From assembly GCA_001664505.1 (NCBI GenBank), contig CP011806.1:3758814-3822813 (forward strand): a DNA stretch of 64,000 nt, written 5' to 3'. Numbering within the stretch: position 1 is the first letter of the stretch; every line of letters begins with the position of its first letter. The notes below the pieces were generated by a model. The model saw nothing but the letters and a program-made list of their open reading frames with translations. It was not told the origin of the DNA and did no database searches. Both the position numbers and the translations under genes were made by a program. This DNA comes from Acidobacteria bacterium Mor1 (GTDB lineage Bacteria > Acidobacteriota > Polarisedimenticolia > Polarisedimenticolales > Polarisedimenticolaceae). Shown in pieces: positions 1 through 8,482 of the stretch.

Positions 1-600
1 GTCGTCGACTCGGTCCTGCTTTCCGGGGACTACGAGATCCGCCATGTGATCGACCTGGGTCAGGGCAACTACGAAACCACCTATCTGACCGCCAACGGCG
101 ACGATGAACTCGAGCCCCGGATCGTGATCGAATCCGATGGCACGGTGCGCATCGTCTACTGGCGGGACCTCACGACCCCTGACGCACTCGTCGTCTCCTA
201 CGACCCGGTCGCCGAGAGCTGGTCCGCCGAGCGCACGCTGAACGGCAGCGCCGGCGGCAAGGCCCCGGAGCTGGCCTACGACGGGACCGATAGCTGGTTC
301 GTGTTCGAGACCGGGGAGTCGGCGGGATCGTCGGTGGATGTCGGAATCATCGCGGAGGAGCCGGACCCGATCAATACGGTGCGCCTCGGAACCAACGACG
401 GTTCCACCGCGGCGGACCCGATCATCGTGGCCGAGAGCGGATCGCTGTGGGTCACCTGGGTCGACGACGGCACCTACGTCGCCTGGTCGGAGTACGACTC
501 GGCCAACGACAGCTGGTCCACGGCCCAACTGGAAGACTACTCCGCCGATGACGTGAGCTCGGCACGCGCCCGGATTCGAGACGACGTTCTGGGGCTCTAG
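1..600 (+). CDS. Secreted beta-propeller (BNR/sialidase-fold-like) protein, C-terminal part, 5' truncated by window
   Basis: The reading frame is open from the first base to a TAG at 598-600, giving the last 199 residues of a longer protein. It consists of repeated blade-like units of about 50-60 residues with short strands. Examples are PRIVIESDGTVRIVYWRD, APELAYDGTDSWFVFET and PIIVAESGSLWVTWVDD, each of the form 'value, D/G turn, W/V strand'. This is typical of BNR or sialidase-like propellers and is rich in Asp and Trp with no Lys, like an extracellular protein. No catalytic residue or anchor is visible in this part. The specific function is unknown. The N-terminus and any signal peptide lie outside the window. 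Confidence 0.7.
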   Translation, partial: VVDSVLLSGDYEIRHVIDLGQGNYETTYLTANGDDELEPRIVIESDGTVRIVYWRDLTTPDALVVSYDPVAESWSAERTLNGSAGGKAPELAYDGTDSWFVFETGESAGSSVDVGIIAEEPDPINTVRLGTNDGSTAADPIIVAESGSLWVTWVDDGTYVAWSEYDSANDSWSTAQLEDYSADDVSSARARIRDDVLGL

Positions 601-835
601 CTCCGACGAACACGGTGGGCCGTCCGGCGCGGGAAACCGTCGCCGGGCGGCCTGCCGGCCTGCGACGGAGGCCACGAAGCACCCGGACATGGCGGAGCCC
701 CCAATCCCAGTGCGCGACACGTGGCCTGTCGCGCCGAACCACAGAAATAACGCTAGCCGGGACGACCGCTACGGGACGCCCCAGCCACCGCCTGCGGGAT
801 CCTCTCGCAGAAATCTTATTTGGGAACATACCGAC

Positions 836-864
836 TTGTAATCACGCTGTCAACCCGGTACCTT
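836..864 (+). promoter_or_regulatory. Candidate leaderless promoter of the XRE-TPR gene
   Basis: TTGTAA (836-841), a 17-base spacer and TACCTT (859-864) are followed by exactly six bases and then the ATG at 871. A transcript starting 6-7 bases after the -10 box would begin at the start codon itself. No Shine-Dalgarno sequence precedes the ATG, which agrees with leaderless translation. The same TAnnnT-N6-start layout recurs before the permease gene at 35335. Confidence 0.5.
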
Positions 865-870
865 CTAGAC

Positions 871-2067
871 ATGGCTCAAGCGGCGCTTCGTCCCTCCAAG
901 AACCTGGGTTGGCTACTACGGGCCCTGCGCAAGGCCCGGGGCTGGACCCTGCGAGAGGTCTCGGAGCGGGTCGCGGCTCGCGGCGAACCGTTGCCGCAAT
1001 CCACTCTGGTCCAGATCGAGCAGGGCAAGCTGGAACCGGGGGTGCGCCGTTTTCAGATGTTGATGCGCTTGTTCGACGCATCTCCCGAGATCGCGGCGCA
1101 TCTGGTCGACTGCGAAGTGCGCGGGGTTCTGCTGCCCGAGTCATCCGAGGTCATCGGCATGGGGTTCGAGGCGGCCTGCGAACAGGTCAACGACACCTGG
1201 AAGGCCGGGGAGTTCTACCCGGGGTTCGCGACCTACATGGTCATGCGGCACACCTCGGTCTGGGATGAGGCCCCGCAACTGCAGGCGCAACGGATGACCC
1301 TTCAGCTCGCGACCGCCGCGCGCAACGCGGGCTTCCTGGACCTGGCCCGGTTCACCTTTGAGCAGGTGATGCGCGATGACCTGCATCCCGATCTGACCTG
1401 GCGGGCTCTGGTCCTCGGATCGATGATCTGGCGCGCTCTGGCGTCTCCCGAGATCGCCCTGGCCCTGGTCGAACGGGCTTCGAATCATCTGAAGCCGGAC
1501 GATCACACCGGATTCTCCGTGGTGCTCCATCAGGAAGCGGTGATGCTCCTGGAACTGGGCGAGGCGCGACGAGCCACCGCGCGACTCAAGCACGCCTTGA
1601 GGCACTACGAGGAAACCGGGAACGAACGTGGCCGAGCCCTGGCTTCGATCCTGCTGGCCAGGGCGCTGTTGGGTCAGCGCAAGTTCAGCAAGGCCCGTGA
1701 GGCCGCGGCCGCGGCCGTCGAACTAGCGGCAGCCCTGGACAACGAGCACACCCGGCTCTCGGCCGAGGTGCGGCTAGGCGAGGTTCTGGTGGAGTCAGGC
1801 AAGCCCCTCGATGCGTTGCCCCATCTCCTCGAGGCACTCTCCGGCGCGACCCGGCTGGAAGACGAGTCGCTCCAGTTCGATGCGCACTACCAGTTGTGGC
1901 GGGCGTACGACGGCGCCGGGCAGCCGGCCAAGGCGCTACGCTCGCTGGAGAAAGCACAATTCCACGCCGAGTTCGGCGAGGTGCAGTCCAGGGCGGTGGA
2001 CGAGGTTCGCGCCGCCTTCGAGCAACTGGATGACCTCGATCCCAAACGGGGCAGAGGCCGCAAGTAG
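871..2067 (+). CDS. XRE-family HTH regulator with C-terminal TPR-like repeats
   Basis: A 398-residue protein. Residues about 8-65 form a Cro/C1-type helix-turn-helix (LGWLLRALRKARGWTLREVS, then STLVQIEQGK and the recognition-helix end). The rest is all-helical with TPR-like repeats such as GRALASILLARALLGQRKF and DAHYQLWRAYDGAGQPAKAL. Such proteins bind DNA through the HTH and sense a ligand or protein partner through the TPR solenoid. An upstream TTG at 820 is in frame, but the ATG at 871 sits six bases after a -10-like box and starts the conserved region, so I prefer it. The gene is monocistronic and converges on the peroxiredoxin-like gene with a 12-base gap. A second protein of the same architecture lies at 22014. 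The ligand and targets are unknown. Confidence 0.85.
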   Translation: MAQAALRPSKNLGWLLRALRKARGWTLREVSERVAARGEPLPQSTLVQIEQGKLEPGVRRFQMLMRLFDASPEIAAHLVDCEVRGVLLPESSEVIGMGFEAACEQVNDTWKAGEFYPGFATYMVMRHTSVWDEAPQLQAQRMTLQLATAARNAGFLDLARFTFEQVMRDDLHPDLTWRALVLGSMIWRALASPEIALALVERASNHLKPDDHTGFSVVLHQEAVMLLELGEARRATARLKHALRHYEETGNERGRALASILLARALLGQRKFSKAREAAAAAVELAAALDNEHTRLSAEVRLGEVLVESGKPLDALPHLLEALSGATRLEDESLQFDAHYQLWRAYDGAGQPAKALRSLEKAQFHAEFGEVQSRAVDEVRAAFEQLDDLDPKRGRGRK

Positions 2068-2079
2068 GCCGGGACTCCC

Positions 2080-2598
2080 CTACCGCTCTACCTCTCCCCG
2101 CGCCGGGTAGTCGTTCTCGATCACGAACTGTAGAAAGCTCAGCAGGTTCTTGGCCGGCGGCCGGGCGAAGGGCATGGTCTGCACCGATGACGCGTACAGC
2201 GTGCCGTCGGGCCGCACGAAAAAGAGCCCGGGCTCGGTGAACCGCTCCGGCTCGGTGTCCTTGACCGCCGCCGAGACGAACAGGCCCCAGCGATCGGCAT
2301 CCTCCAGGCTCAGCCCGTAGCCGACGGTCAGCCCCTTCAGTTCCCACTCTTCCACGCTGCGCTCGGCCAGCTCCCGGGTGTTGGCGCTGACGGCCACCGG
2401 CTCGATGCCGGCGGCCCGGAAGTCCGGCAGCATCGACTCCAGTTCTTGAAGTTGCTTGCGGCAGAGGGGGCAGTGGAGTCCGCGGTAGAACACCAGCATG
2501 GTGAAGTGCTGAGGCTTCCGCTCTGCGAGGACGAAGCGGCCGCCGCCGACGGTCTCGACGGAGAGTTCGGGCGTCGCGGCCTTGGGAGTCGGTCTCAT
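2080..2598 (-). CDS. Peroxiredoxin-like (AhpC/TSA family) protein
   Basis: 172 residues with a thioredoxin-like fold. [20 protein letters not shown] carries the peroxidatic-type Cys in a CPLC motif, followed by [20 protein letters not shown] and [22 protein letters not shown]. This is the 'redoxin / AhpC-TSA-like' group in which a CPxC motif replaces the classical PxxxTxxC, so thiol-dependent peroxide reduction is likely but the partner reductase is not evident. Its ATG overlaps the TGA of the upstream quinone reductase gene (ATGA, 2595-2598), so the two are translationally coupled and probably act together in oxidative or quinone stress. Confidence 0.82.
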   Translation of the reverse strand: MRPTPKAATPELSVETVGGGRFVLAERKPQHFTMLVFYRGLHCPLCRKQLQELESMLPDFRAAGIEPVAVSANTRELAERSVEEWELKGLTVGYGLSLEDADRWGLFVSAAVKDTEPERFTEPGLFFVRPDGTLYASSVQTMPFARPPAKNLLSFLQFVIENDYPARGEVER

Positions 2599-3218
2599 GA
2601 GGTCACCTCGTGGTTCGCCGGCGCATCGACGGCGGGAAACAGACGGTTCAGGTGAGCGTCGAAGCGCTCGAAGTCGTTCTCGATGTCCGGGTTCTTCATC
2701 ACGTCATGGCAGGCGAAGGTCTCGAGCGGCTGCATGTCGAAGAAGCGGAAGTTCAGATGAGCGGGGAGCATCAGATCGTCGACGCTCTTGCCGGCGAAGA
2801 ACGCTTGGGAAGGGTCGTCGAAGGCGTCCTTCGGAGCGTTGAAGGTCAGTGACAGCATGTAGCTGGTGTCGCCCAGGGTGCCGCCGGAGCCGTACTGTTT
2901 CGACCCGTCGCTTCGACTGCGGCCGTCGCCGTCGCACAGCCGTCCGTCCATGCCGGCGGAGTAGACGTGATCCATGTAGCGCTTGAACGACCAGGGCACG
3001 CCCATCCAGTTGACCGGCATCTGCACGATGACGGCATCGGCCCAGCGGTGGTTCTCGATCTCGGTGTCGACGTCATGCTCGTCGACCATGGTGGTGTGGC
3101 GCACCTCGTAGCCGCGCTCGGTCAGCAGGCGGGTTGCGCGCTCGACCAGCGCTCCGTTGAGCTTTCCCTGGGAGAAGGGGTAGGGCTGGTGTGCATTGAT
3201 GATGAAGACCTTGCGCAT
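2595..3218 (-). CDS. mdaB: NAD(P)H quinone oxidoreductase, MdaB/flavodoxin-fold family
   Basis: 207 residues. The N-terminus [21 protein letters not shown] is the flavin-binding start of MdaB-type enzymes. It is followed by [23 protein letters not shown], the family's quinone-site loop, and [14 protein letters not shown] with a conserved FFAGKSVDD segment. MdaB carries out two-electron reduction of quinones with an FAD cofactor, which avoids semiquinone formation. I start at the internal ATG at 3218 because it begins the conserved domain and has GAGG six bases upstream; an in-frame upstream ATG at 3248 lacks this. It is the first gene of an operon with the peroxiredoxin-like gene and is divergent from the HxlR regulator, which probably controls it. 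Confidence 0.88.
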   Translation of the reverse strand: MRKVFIINAHQPYPFSQGKLNGALVERATRLLTERGYEVRHTTMVDEHDVDTEIENHRWADAVIVQMPVNWMGVPWSFKRYMDHVYSAGMDGRLCDGDGRSRSDGSKQYGSGGTLGDTSYMLSLTFNAPKDAFDDPSQAFFAGKSVDDLMLPAHLNFRFFDMQPLETFACHDVMKNPDIENDFERFDAHLNRLFPAVDAPANHEVTS

Positions 3219-3296
3219 CGGTTCCTCACGGGGGGTTGGGCACCTCAATCGGTTGCCGTCAGGTAAGGTATCGGGTGTAGTTTCGCTTGTAAACCA

Positions 3297-3312
3297 GTAT
3301 ACTTTTCTATAC
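3297..3312. promoter_or_regulatory. Candidate HxlR operator between mdaB and hxlR-type gene
   Basis: GTATA (3297-3301), six bases and TATAC (3308-3312) form a perfect inverted repeat in the 116-base divergent intergenic region. It sits in an AT-rich patch that must hold the promoters. HxlR/DUF24 regulators bind short palindromes of this size next to genes for quinone or aldehyde detoxification. The match is by position and symmetry only. Confidence 0.5.
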
Positions 3313-3334
3313 CTTCAACGCCTGGGAGGCATCG

Positions 3335-3715
3335 ATGCCGAGAGCGACGGCGAAGACCAGACGCGCCGCCAGGCCGAGAGCGGCGGCGAAGCAGAAGGCT
3401 CCGGGGGAGGTCTGCCTCGAGCCCTGCCCGATCGAGCGGGGGATGAGGGTCATCGGCGGCAAGTGGAAGGGCTCGATCCTCTGGCACCTAAAAGACGGCC
3501 CGGTCCGGTTCAACGAGTTGACCCGCCTGCTCGGCGGTGCGACCCGTAAGATCGTCAACGAGCGGCTGAAGGAGATGGAGAGCCAGGGGCTCGTGGTGCG
3601 GCGGGTCCTGAGCGAGCGCCCGATCGCCGTGACCTATGAGATCTCCGACTTCGGACGCTCGACACTGGGGATCCTCGACCAGCTACAGCTATGGGCCGAG
3701 GAACACGGCATCTAG
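3335..3715 (+). CDS. HxlR-family winged-helix transcriptional regulator
   Basis: 126 residues. After a basic N-tail the HxlR/DUF24 domain runs from about 27 to 125: CLEPCPIERGMRVIGGKW, SILWHLKDGPVRFNELTRLL, the recognition region ATRKIVNERLKEMESQGLV, and RPIAVTYEISDFGRST. Two Cys in CLEPC resemble the redox- or quinone-reactive N-terminal Cys of YodB, CatR and HypR, so a thiol switch is possible but unproven. It is divergent from the mdaB-peroxiredoxin operon, with a perfect palindrome between them, so it most likely represses or activates that operon and itself. Confidence 0.9.
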   Translation: MPRATAKTRRAARPRAAAKQKAPGEVCLEPCPIERGMRVIGGKWKGSILWHLKDGPVRFNELTRLLGGATRKIVNERLKEMESQGLVVRRVLSERPIAVTYEISDFGRSTLGILDQLQLWAEEHGI

Positions 3716-3761
3716 AAGCCGCCTCCCATCCAAACCACGACGATCATCAGCAGGGCCACCG

Positions 3762-4343
3762 TCAGCGTAGCCGCAGCACGGTTTCGGCGACCCGGCGGCC
3801 GTAGATCTCGGCGGTTTCCAGGTCTCCCCTGGAGGGACCCTCATCGGGGCCGACCTCGAAGCTCGACGCCATCGGGCCGGCGAAGGAGCCCGACCGGTTG
3901 TGGGCGTCAGGCCCGGGACCCTGGATCGTCTTGACCGCAACCCGGTCGTTTGCCGACGGCAGCATGCCCAGCCCGACCCAGATCATGCCGTGCTGCATGG
4001 CGAACAGGAACAGACCGGTAAGGGTGTTCAGCTTGTCTCCCGACAGGGAGCCGGAGTTGGTGAACCCGCCGCCGATCTTGTCCTTCCACGCCTGCACCGC
4101 CCACTTGCGTGCGGCGACCTCGAGGAACTTCTTCATCTCGGCGCTCATGCTGCCCATGTAGGTCGGGCTGCCGAGCACGATGGCGTCCGCCTCGTCGAGT
4201 TCGTCGAGGCGCGCCGTCGCCTCGTCGGTGTCGAGCAGCAAAGCATCGATTCCGTCGACGGCAGCGGCGCCTTGTTGAATGGCCTCGGCTTGCCGGGTGG
4301 TGTGGCCGAAACCCGAGTGATAGACGACGTAGACCTTCTTCAT
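3762..4343 (-). CDS. Flavodoxin-like (WrbA/NAD(P)H:quinone reductase-type) protein
   Basis: 193 residues. MKKVYVVYHSGFGHTTRQAE is the phosphate-binding loop of flavodoxin-fold quinone reductases, and ADAIVLGSPTYMGSMSAEMKKFLE is the second flavin loop. GGGFTNSGSLSGDK and LPSANDR follow, as in the flavodoxin family near WrbA and FMN reductases. It likely binds FMN and reduces quinones. A GGAGAG ribosome site lies 6 bases before the ATG. It is the second gene after pirin on the same strand with a 50-base gap, and the two probably form an operon driven by the candidate sigma54 promoter at 5135-5150. Confidence 0.85.
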   Translation of the reverse strand: MKKVYVVYHSGFGHTTRQAEAIQQGAAAVDGIDALLLDTDEATARLDELDEADAIVLGSPTYMGSMSAEMKKFLEVAARKWAVQAWKDKIGGGFTNSGSLSGDKLNTLTGLFLFAMQHGMIWVGLGMLPSANDRVAVKTIQGPGPDAHNRSGSFAGPMASSFEVGPDEGPSRGDLETAEIYGRRVAETVLRLR

Positions 4344-4393
4344 GATTGCTCTCCATGTCGCCGGTCACGGGGGATCCGGCAAGGGGACCGGCC

Positions 4394-5092
4394 TCAGGCC
4401 AGGTCGAACAACAGCACCTCTGCCTTGGCGTTGGCTTCGAGTTCTACCGCGGCCTCTTCACTCAGCGCGGCGCCATCGCCGCCGCTCAGCCGCTCACCGT
4501 TGATGGTGACGTCACCATCGACGACCTGTGCCCACACGTGACGCCCGGGTCGAAGCTCGAGGCTGGCCGACTCCCCTTCCCCGAGCCGGGCGGAGTAGAG
4601 CTCGACATCCTGATGGATGCGCATGGCGCCCTCGCGCTCACGGCCGGAGGCGATCAAACGCAGGTTGCCCTCGCTCGAGGCATCGTCGAGGTGCGCCTCT
4701 TCGTAGCCCGGCGCCAGACCCTGCTGGGCCGGCTCGATCCAGATCTGGAGGAAGTGCACCGGCTCATCCAGCGACGGGTTCATCTCGGAGTGCTGCACAC
4801 CGGTGCCCGCGGTCATCCGCTGCAGGTCACCGGCAGAGAGCACCGAGCCGTTTCCCATGCTGTCCTTGTGGGCCAGGCTGCCCGACAGCACGTAGGACAG
4901 GATCTCCATGTCCCGATGGCCGTGAGTCCCGAAGCCGCCGCCGGGCCGGACCTTGTCCTCGTTGATCACCCGCAGGGTGCGGAAGCCCATGTGCTGCGGG
5001 TCGTAGTAGCTGCCGAAGGAGAAGGTGTGCCGGGAGTCGAGCCAGCCGAAGTCGGCCTTGCCCCGGTCGTCGGAACGTCGAACCTGGATCAT
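4394..5092 (-). CDS. Pirin family protein (YhaK-type bicupin)
   Basis: 232 residues. The pirin signature is complete: FGWLDSRHTFSFGSYYDP, then RVINEDKVRPGGGFGTHGHR with the metal-binding His pair of the cupin, MEILSYVLSGSLAHKDSMGN and MTAGTGVQHSEMNP with a further His and Glu. Bacterial pirins of this kind bind a metal in the N-terminal cupin, and some show quercetin dioxygenase activity or are induced by redox-active aromatics. AGGAGG lies 8 bases before the ATG. It is divergent from the V4R/sigma54 activator gene, which is a strong hint that the activator controls it. Confidence 0.92.
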   Translation of the reverse strand: MIQVRRSDDRGKADFGWLDSRHTFSFGSYYDPQHMGFRTLRVINEDKVRPGGGFGTHGHRDMEILSYVLSGSLAHKDSMGNGSVLSAGDLQRMTAGTGVQHSEMNPSLDEPVHFLQIWIEPAQQGLAPGYEEAHLDDASSEGNLRLIASGREREGAMRIHQDVELYSARLGEGESASLELRPGRHVWAQVVDGDVTINGERLSGGDGAALSEEAAVELEANAKAEVLLFDLA

Positions 5093-5134
5093 CTCGAAAC
5101 CTCCTTTGGAACGTCAGGTACGCCACTCCCCTAC

Positions 5135-5150
5135 TCCAAGCTCCGTGCCA
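5135..5150 (-). promoter_or_regulatory. Candidate sigma54 (-24/-12) promoter of the pirin operon
   Basis: Read on the minus strand the bases are TGGCACGGAGCTTGGA. The consensus is TGGCACG-N4-TTGCW. Fifteen of 16 constrained or free positions fit, with the invariant GG at -24 present. The one mismatch is G for C in the -12 GC, which is a normally conserved base. It lies 42 bases upstream of the pirin ATG, and the divergent neighbour encodes a sigma54 activator. Confidence 0.55.
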
Positions 5151-5243
5151 GGCGTCGGTGACGTCGACTCTCTCGGGCATAAGTTATTACTCCACAGTGA
5201 TTTGTGGTTCTTTGGGTGAGGGTGTCTGCGATTGTGAGGAGAT

Positions 5244-5291
5244 GTTTCAGTGTTTCACTTGAAACGAAGTGCGTTCCAGTGCAACGTTTCA
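5244..5291. promoter_or_regulatory. Array of GTTTCA half-sites, candidate enhancer (UAS) for the sigma54 activator
   Basis: GTTTCA occurs at 5244-5249 and 5252-5257. Its complement TGAAAC is at 5260-5265, so the last two form the palindrome GTTTCA-CT-TGAAAC. Weaker copies follow: GTTCCA-G-TGCAAC at 5273-5285 and GTTTCA at 5286-5291. The array is centred about 130 bases upstream of the predicted pirin start site, the usual distance for enhancer sites, and lies just before the activator's own start codon, so it could serve autoregulation. Confidence 0.5.
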
Positions 5292-5308
5292 GATGGAAGG
5301 AGGCACTC

Positions 5309-6997
5309 GTGAGCGGAGCCAAACCGTCGGACCTGGCCGACCTGCTGGAGTTCGCGCCCGATCAGGGCCGCATCCTGCTCAAGGACTACCGCATGGTCAT
5401 GCTCTCGGCGGTCGCCCTGGGCTGCCTGCGCCAGGAGCTGATCGAGACGCTGGGGCTGGATAAGGCCCGGGGCTTGATGAAGCGCTTCGGCCACGCCGCT
5501 GGCCTCGCCGACGGCAAGGCCCTGGCGGAACGCTTCCCCGCAGCCAGCCCCGACCAGCACATGGACTACGGTCCGGCGCTGCATGCCCTGGAAGGGGTTG
5601 CCCGTGTGGTGCGGGACGCGCGCAAGTCCGAGATCGACCTGGCCGCCGGCCGTTATCACGTCGAAGCCTACTGGGAGAACTCCTACGAGGCGGAGCAGCA
5701 CCTGGAGCTGTTCGGACCCGGCGACGTTCCGGTCTGCTGGACGCTGGCGGGATACGCCACCGGTCATTCCACGTCGGCCGCCGGCAAGCGCACGGTGGTC
5801 GTCGAGACCGAGTGCGTCGCCATGGGGCACGACCGCTGCCGCTTCGTCATCGGCTTTGCCGACGAGATGCACGAAGCGGCGCAACGCGAGCTGCCCGACT
5901 ACGAACGGGAAAACCTGCCCGAGGTGATGGATCAACTCCTCGGCACCATCCGCAAGCAGAAGCGCACCCTGCGCAACAAGGACCGGGCCATCGACCGGCT
6001 GCGGACCCAGGTCGAGGAGCAGGAACAGCCGGGGGGCATGCTCGGTCAGAGCGAAGCACTGAAGCGCGCCGCCGATCTGGCGCGACGGGTCGCGCCGGTG
6101 GACACCACGGTGTTGGTGTTGGGAGAGAGCGGCACCGGCAAGGAGCTCCTGGCCCGCACGATCCACGAACACTCGTTGCGCTCCAATCGCCCCTTCGTCG
6201 CCGTCAACTGCAGTGCGCTGCCCGAGAACCTGCAGGAGGCGGAGCTGTTCGGCTTTCGCAAGGGAGCGTTCACCGGCGCCGTCGAGGACAGCCGCGGGCT
6301 GTTCGAGGCCGCCGCCGGGGGCACGCTGTTCCTCGATGAGATCGGCGATCTCTCACTACCGGCTCAGACCAAGATCCTGCGCGCGCTGCAGGAAGGGGAG
6401 ATCAAGCGGCTGGGCGATCCGGAGGTACGCAAGGTCGACGTGCGTGTCCTGGCCGCGACCCATCGCGACCTCGAGGCGATGATCCGGGAGCGCACCTTCC
6501 GTGACGATCTGTTCTACCGCCTGTCCGTGGTGCAGGTCACGCTGCCGCCGTTGCGCGAACGAGGGAACGATTCGCTGCTGTTGGCTCGCCACTTCGCGGA
6601 GGTCTACCGCCGCAAGTTCGACAAGGAACTCGGCGGTCTGTCCCGAGCGGCCCAGTGCGCCATCGTCGCCCACGACTGGCCGGGCAACGTGCGCGAGCTA
6701 CAGAACGCGATCCAGCGCGGAGTGATCCTGGCCCGGGGTGATCAGGTGGAGCTGGAGGACCTGCCCGAGTCGGTGGTGCGCGGCGCCCGCCGCAGCGATC
6801 GGGCACTGGATCTGACGGGGCAGGGGAGCGTTGGAGTTGCCGACGACCCACCGCTCCACGCCGTTGCCGATGAGGCGGCTCGTATTCGCCGGGCGCTGGA
6901 ACTGGCCGACGGCAAGCGGGACCGGGCCGCCGCCATGCTCGGCATCAGCCGCACCACCCTCTGGCGCCGGATGAAGGAACTCGGAGTCGGCCGCTGA
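5309..6997 (+). CDS. Sigma54-dependent activator with XylR-N/V4R sensor, AAA+ and Fis-type HTH domains
   Basis: 562 residues. Residues about 5-185 form an XylR-N plus V4R effector module ending in the V4R signature [15 protein letters not shown] (about 164-179). A linker coiled coil follows at about 205-240. The AAA+ domain has GESGTGKE (about 272, Walker A), GAFTGA (about 322, sigma54 contact loop), [11 protein letters not shown] (Walker B) and [14 protein letters not shown] Fis-type HTH is at the end ([20 protein letters not shown]). This is the DmpR/XylR/PoxR layout, whose V4R domain binds phenolic or aromatic effectors. I take the GTG at 5309 because GGAAGGAGG lies 5 bases upstream; the frame is open further upstream without a site. 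Its divergent neighbours, pirin and a quinone reductase, are its likely targets. Confidence 0.93.
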   Translation: MSGAKPSDLADLLEFAPDQGRILLKDYRMVMLSAVALGCLRQELIETLGLDKARGLMKRFGHAAGLADGKALAERFPAASPDQHMDYGPALHALEGVARVVRDARKSEIDLAAGRYHVEAYWENSYEAEQHLELFGPGDVPVCWTLAGYATGHSTSAAGKRTVVVETECVAMGHDRCRFVIGFADEMHEAAQRELPDYERENLPEVMDQLLGTIRKQKRTLRNKDRAIDRLRTQVEEQEQPGGMLGQSEALKRAADLARRVAPVDTTVLVLGESGTGKELLARTIHEHSLRSNRPFVAVNCSALPENLQEAELFGFRKGAFTGAVEDSRGLFEAAAGGTLFLDEIGDLSLPAQTKILRALQEGEIKRLGDPEVRKVDVRVLAATHRDLEAMIRERTFRDDLFYRLSVVQVTLPPLRERGNDSLLLARHFAEVYRRKFDKELGGLSRAAQCAIVAHDWPGNVRELQNAIQRGVILARGDQVELEDLPESVVRGARRSDRALDLTGQGSVGVADDPPLHAVADEAARIRRALELADGKRDRAAAMLGISRTTLWRRMKELGVGR

Positions 6998-7081
6998 AAA
7001 CGAGACCGGATCCGGGGCTCGGCCGGCGCCGTCGCTTGGTAGGCTAGGCACGAACCGGCGATGCCGGAGCGGAGACCCACC

Positions 7082-7894
7082 ATGCCCAAGCGCCATCGCG
7101 TGTTCGTCAGCTACAGCCACAAGGACCGCCGCTGGCTCGAGCGGCTGCAGGTTCATCTCAAGGAGCTCAACCGCCGGCAGTTGATCGATCTGTGGGACGA
7201 CACGCGGATCCAGGCGGGGGATTCCTGGAACGACGAGATCGAGAGCGCCATCGACGGCGCCGCGGCGGCGATCTTGATGATCAGCGCCGACTTCCTCGCC
7301 TCGGACTACATCGTCGACAAGGAGGTACCGCCGCTCCTCGCCGCCCGGGAAGAAGGAGCGCTGGTCATCCCGGTGATCGTCGGCCCCTGCCGCTTCGACC
7401 GGCACCCGGAGTTGTCCCGCTTTCAGGCGATCAACCAACCTGGCGAGCCGCTGAGCGGCATGTCTCAACACGATTCCGAGGCGGTGCTGGTCCGCCTGGC
7501 CAATCGGGTCGAAGACGCGGTCCACCTGGCGGATAGCGGTGCGGGCACCCGTTCCGACAGGCAGCCAACGCCCCGCTCATCCAGCGGTCCACAGCCGATT
7601 TCCCTGGAACACGCCGTGGCGATGCTCCACGTGCTGCAGTCTGCGGCGACGCCGGAACGGGCCCAGGGGGCGACGGTCAGCGACTACCACCAGGAGCTCG
7701 CCATCGGTTCGCGCAAACTGGTCGTCGAGGCGATCGACTGCCTCACCGCGGCCGGCCAGGTCCAACGCGAGCGCCGGGACGGCCAGACCCTGTGGTCGAT
7801 CACCGGTGAAGGCCGCCGGGAACTGGAACGGCTGCGTGGGTTGGCCGGCCCGTCGCTGGTGCTCGAACGCTCCGACGATCCCGAGGGATCCTGA
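7082..7894 (+). CDS. TIR-domain protein with C-terminal winged-helix-like region
   Basis: 270 residues. Residues 5-150 form a bacterial TIR domain: RVFVSYSHKDRRWLERLQVH, IDLWDDTRIQAGDSWNDEI, ILMISADFLASDYIVDKE (Glu81 at the usual position of the NADase catalytic Glu) and ALVIPVIVGPCRF. A Ser/Pro-rich linker leads to about 180-260 (AVAMLHVLQSA, LVVEAIDCLTAAGQVQRERR, LWSITGEGRREL), which reads like a winged helix. Such TIR proteins often cleave NAD in anti-phage defence or act as signalling adaptors. No partner effector or sensor gene is adjacent. The ATG at 7082 has GGAG upstream; an in-frame ATG at 7061 lacks one. It follows the sigma54 activator by 84 bases. Confidence 0.85.
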   Translation: MPKRHRVFVSYSHKDRRWLERLQVHLKELNRRQLIDLWDDTRIQAGDSWNDEIESAIDGAAAAILMISADFLASDYIVDKEVPPLLAAREEGALVIPVIVGPCRFDRHPELSRFQAINQPGEPLSGMSQHDSEAVLVRLANRVEDAVHLADSGAGTRSDRQPTPRSSSGPQPISLEHAVAMLHVLQSAATPERAQGATVSDYHQELAIGSRKLVVEAIDCLTAAGQVQRERRDGQTLWSITGEGRRELERLRGLAGPSLVLERSDDPEGS

Positions 7895-8482
7895 GCGCGG
7901 CGATCTCGAGCTGCGAGGGGCACGAGGCGGACATGGAGCCCTGGGGGGGATCCCCCGGGTCGGGCCGCCTACTCCGGTTTCACGTCTGGAGCGTGACGAC
8001 GACGGCCCGCCTGGGGATCTCCCTCAGCGGCTCGTGGTTACCGCGACATGCGCCATCGGCGCCGTCTGCAATCGTCCACGAGAGGCTCAAGGGCGCGAGG
8101 CTTGTTTTCGGTCCGTACCGCATCTCAGCACTCCTTTCGCTTGTCCGTCGCTTGGGGCCGGTGACCGGCCGTTTCGGGTGTCGGTGGCTCGGATCGAGGC
8201 ACCTTGTGGTTCACACGCGTCTAACAGCAATCATGGTGCCAACGTTCAGCGTCCTCTATCGGCGTCTCCTGGTCCCGCTTGAATCCCGCGGTGACGGGCT
8301 TTTCGGCGGAAGTACGTTTTCGTAACGCGCCTCAGGCCTGTTTCCGATGGTGGACGCCTCCGTCGCCATGTTGAGACACCGCACCCGTCGATCCGTTCCC
8401 GAAACCCTCAACTTTTGTTGCGGCGCTGGGATGCCCCGGGTGGCGAGGGCCTCTTCTTGCAGAGCTGAGACATACTGTCGCC
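7895..8482. other. 588-base intergenic region without a convincing gene
   Basis: No reading frame here has family resemblance or a ribosome site. I see a 12-base palindrome of five G, AT and five C (7944-7955), and a GGCCGG-TGA-CCGGCC hairpin (8156-8170) that could end transcription from the TIR gene. The stretch 8200-8400 is more AT-rich than its surroundings and may be decayed coding sequence. CATACT at 8471-8476, six bases before the next ATG, may be a -10 box. Confidence 0.5.

Noticed and set aside
5251..5266. TGTTTCACTTGAAACG resembles the ParB-binding parS site (14 of 16 bases of TGTTTCACGTGAAACA)
   Set aside because: The central CG step of parS is changed, no par genes are nearby, and the same half-sites recur around it in an array next to a sigma54 activator, which fits an enhancer better.
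7933..8325. 130-codon open frame in the gap after the TIR gene
   Set aside because: No ribosome site or recognisable family, and its composition differs from real genes in the window.
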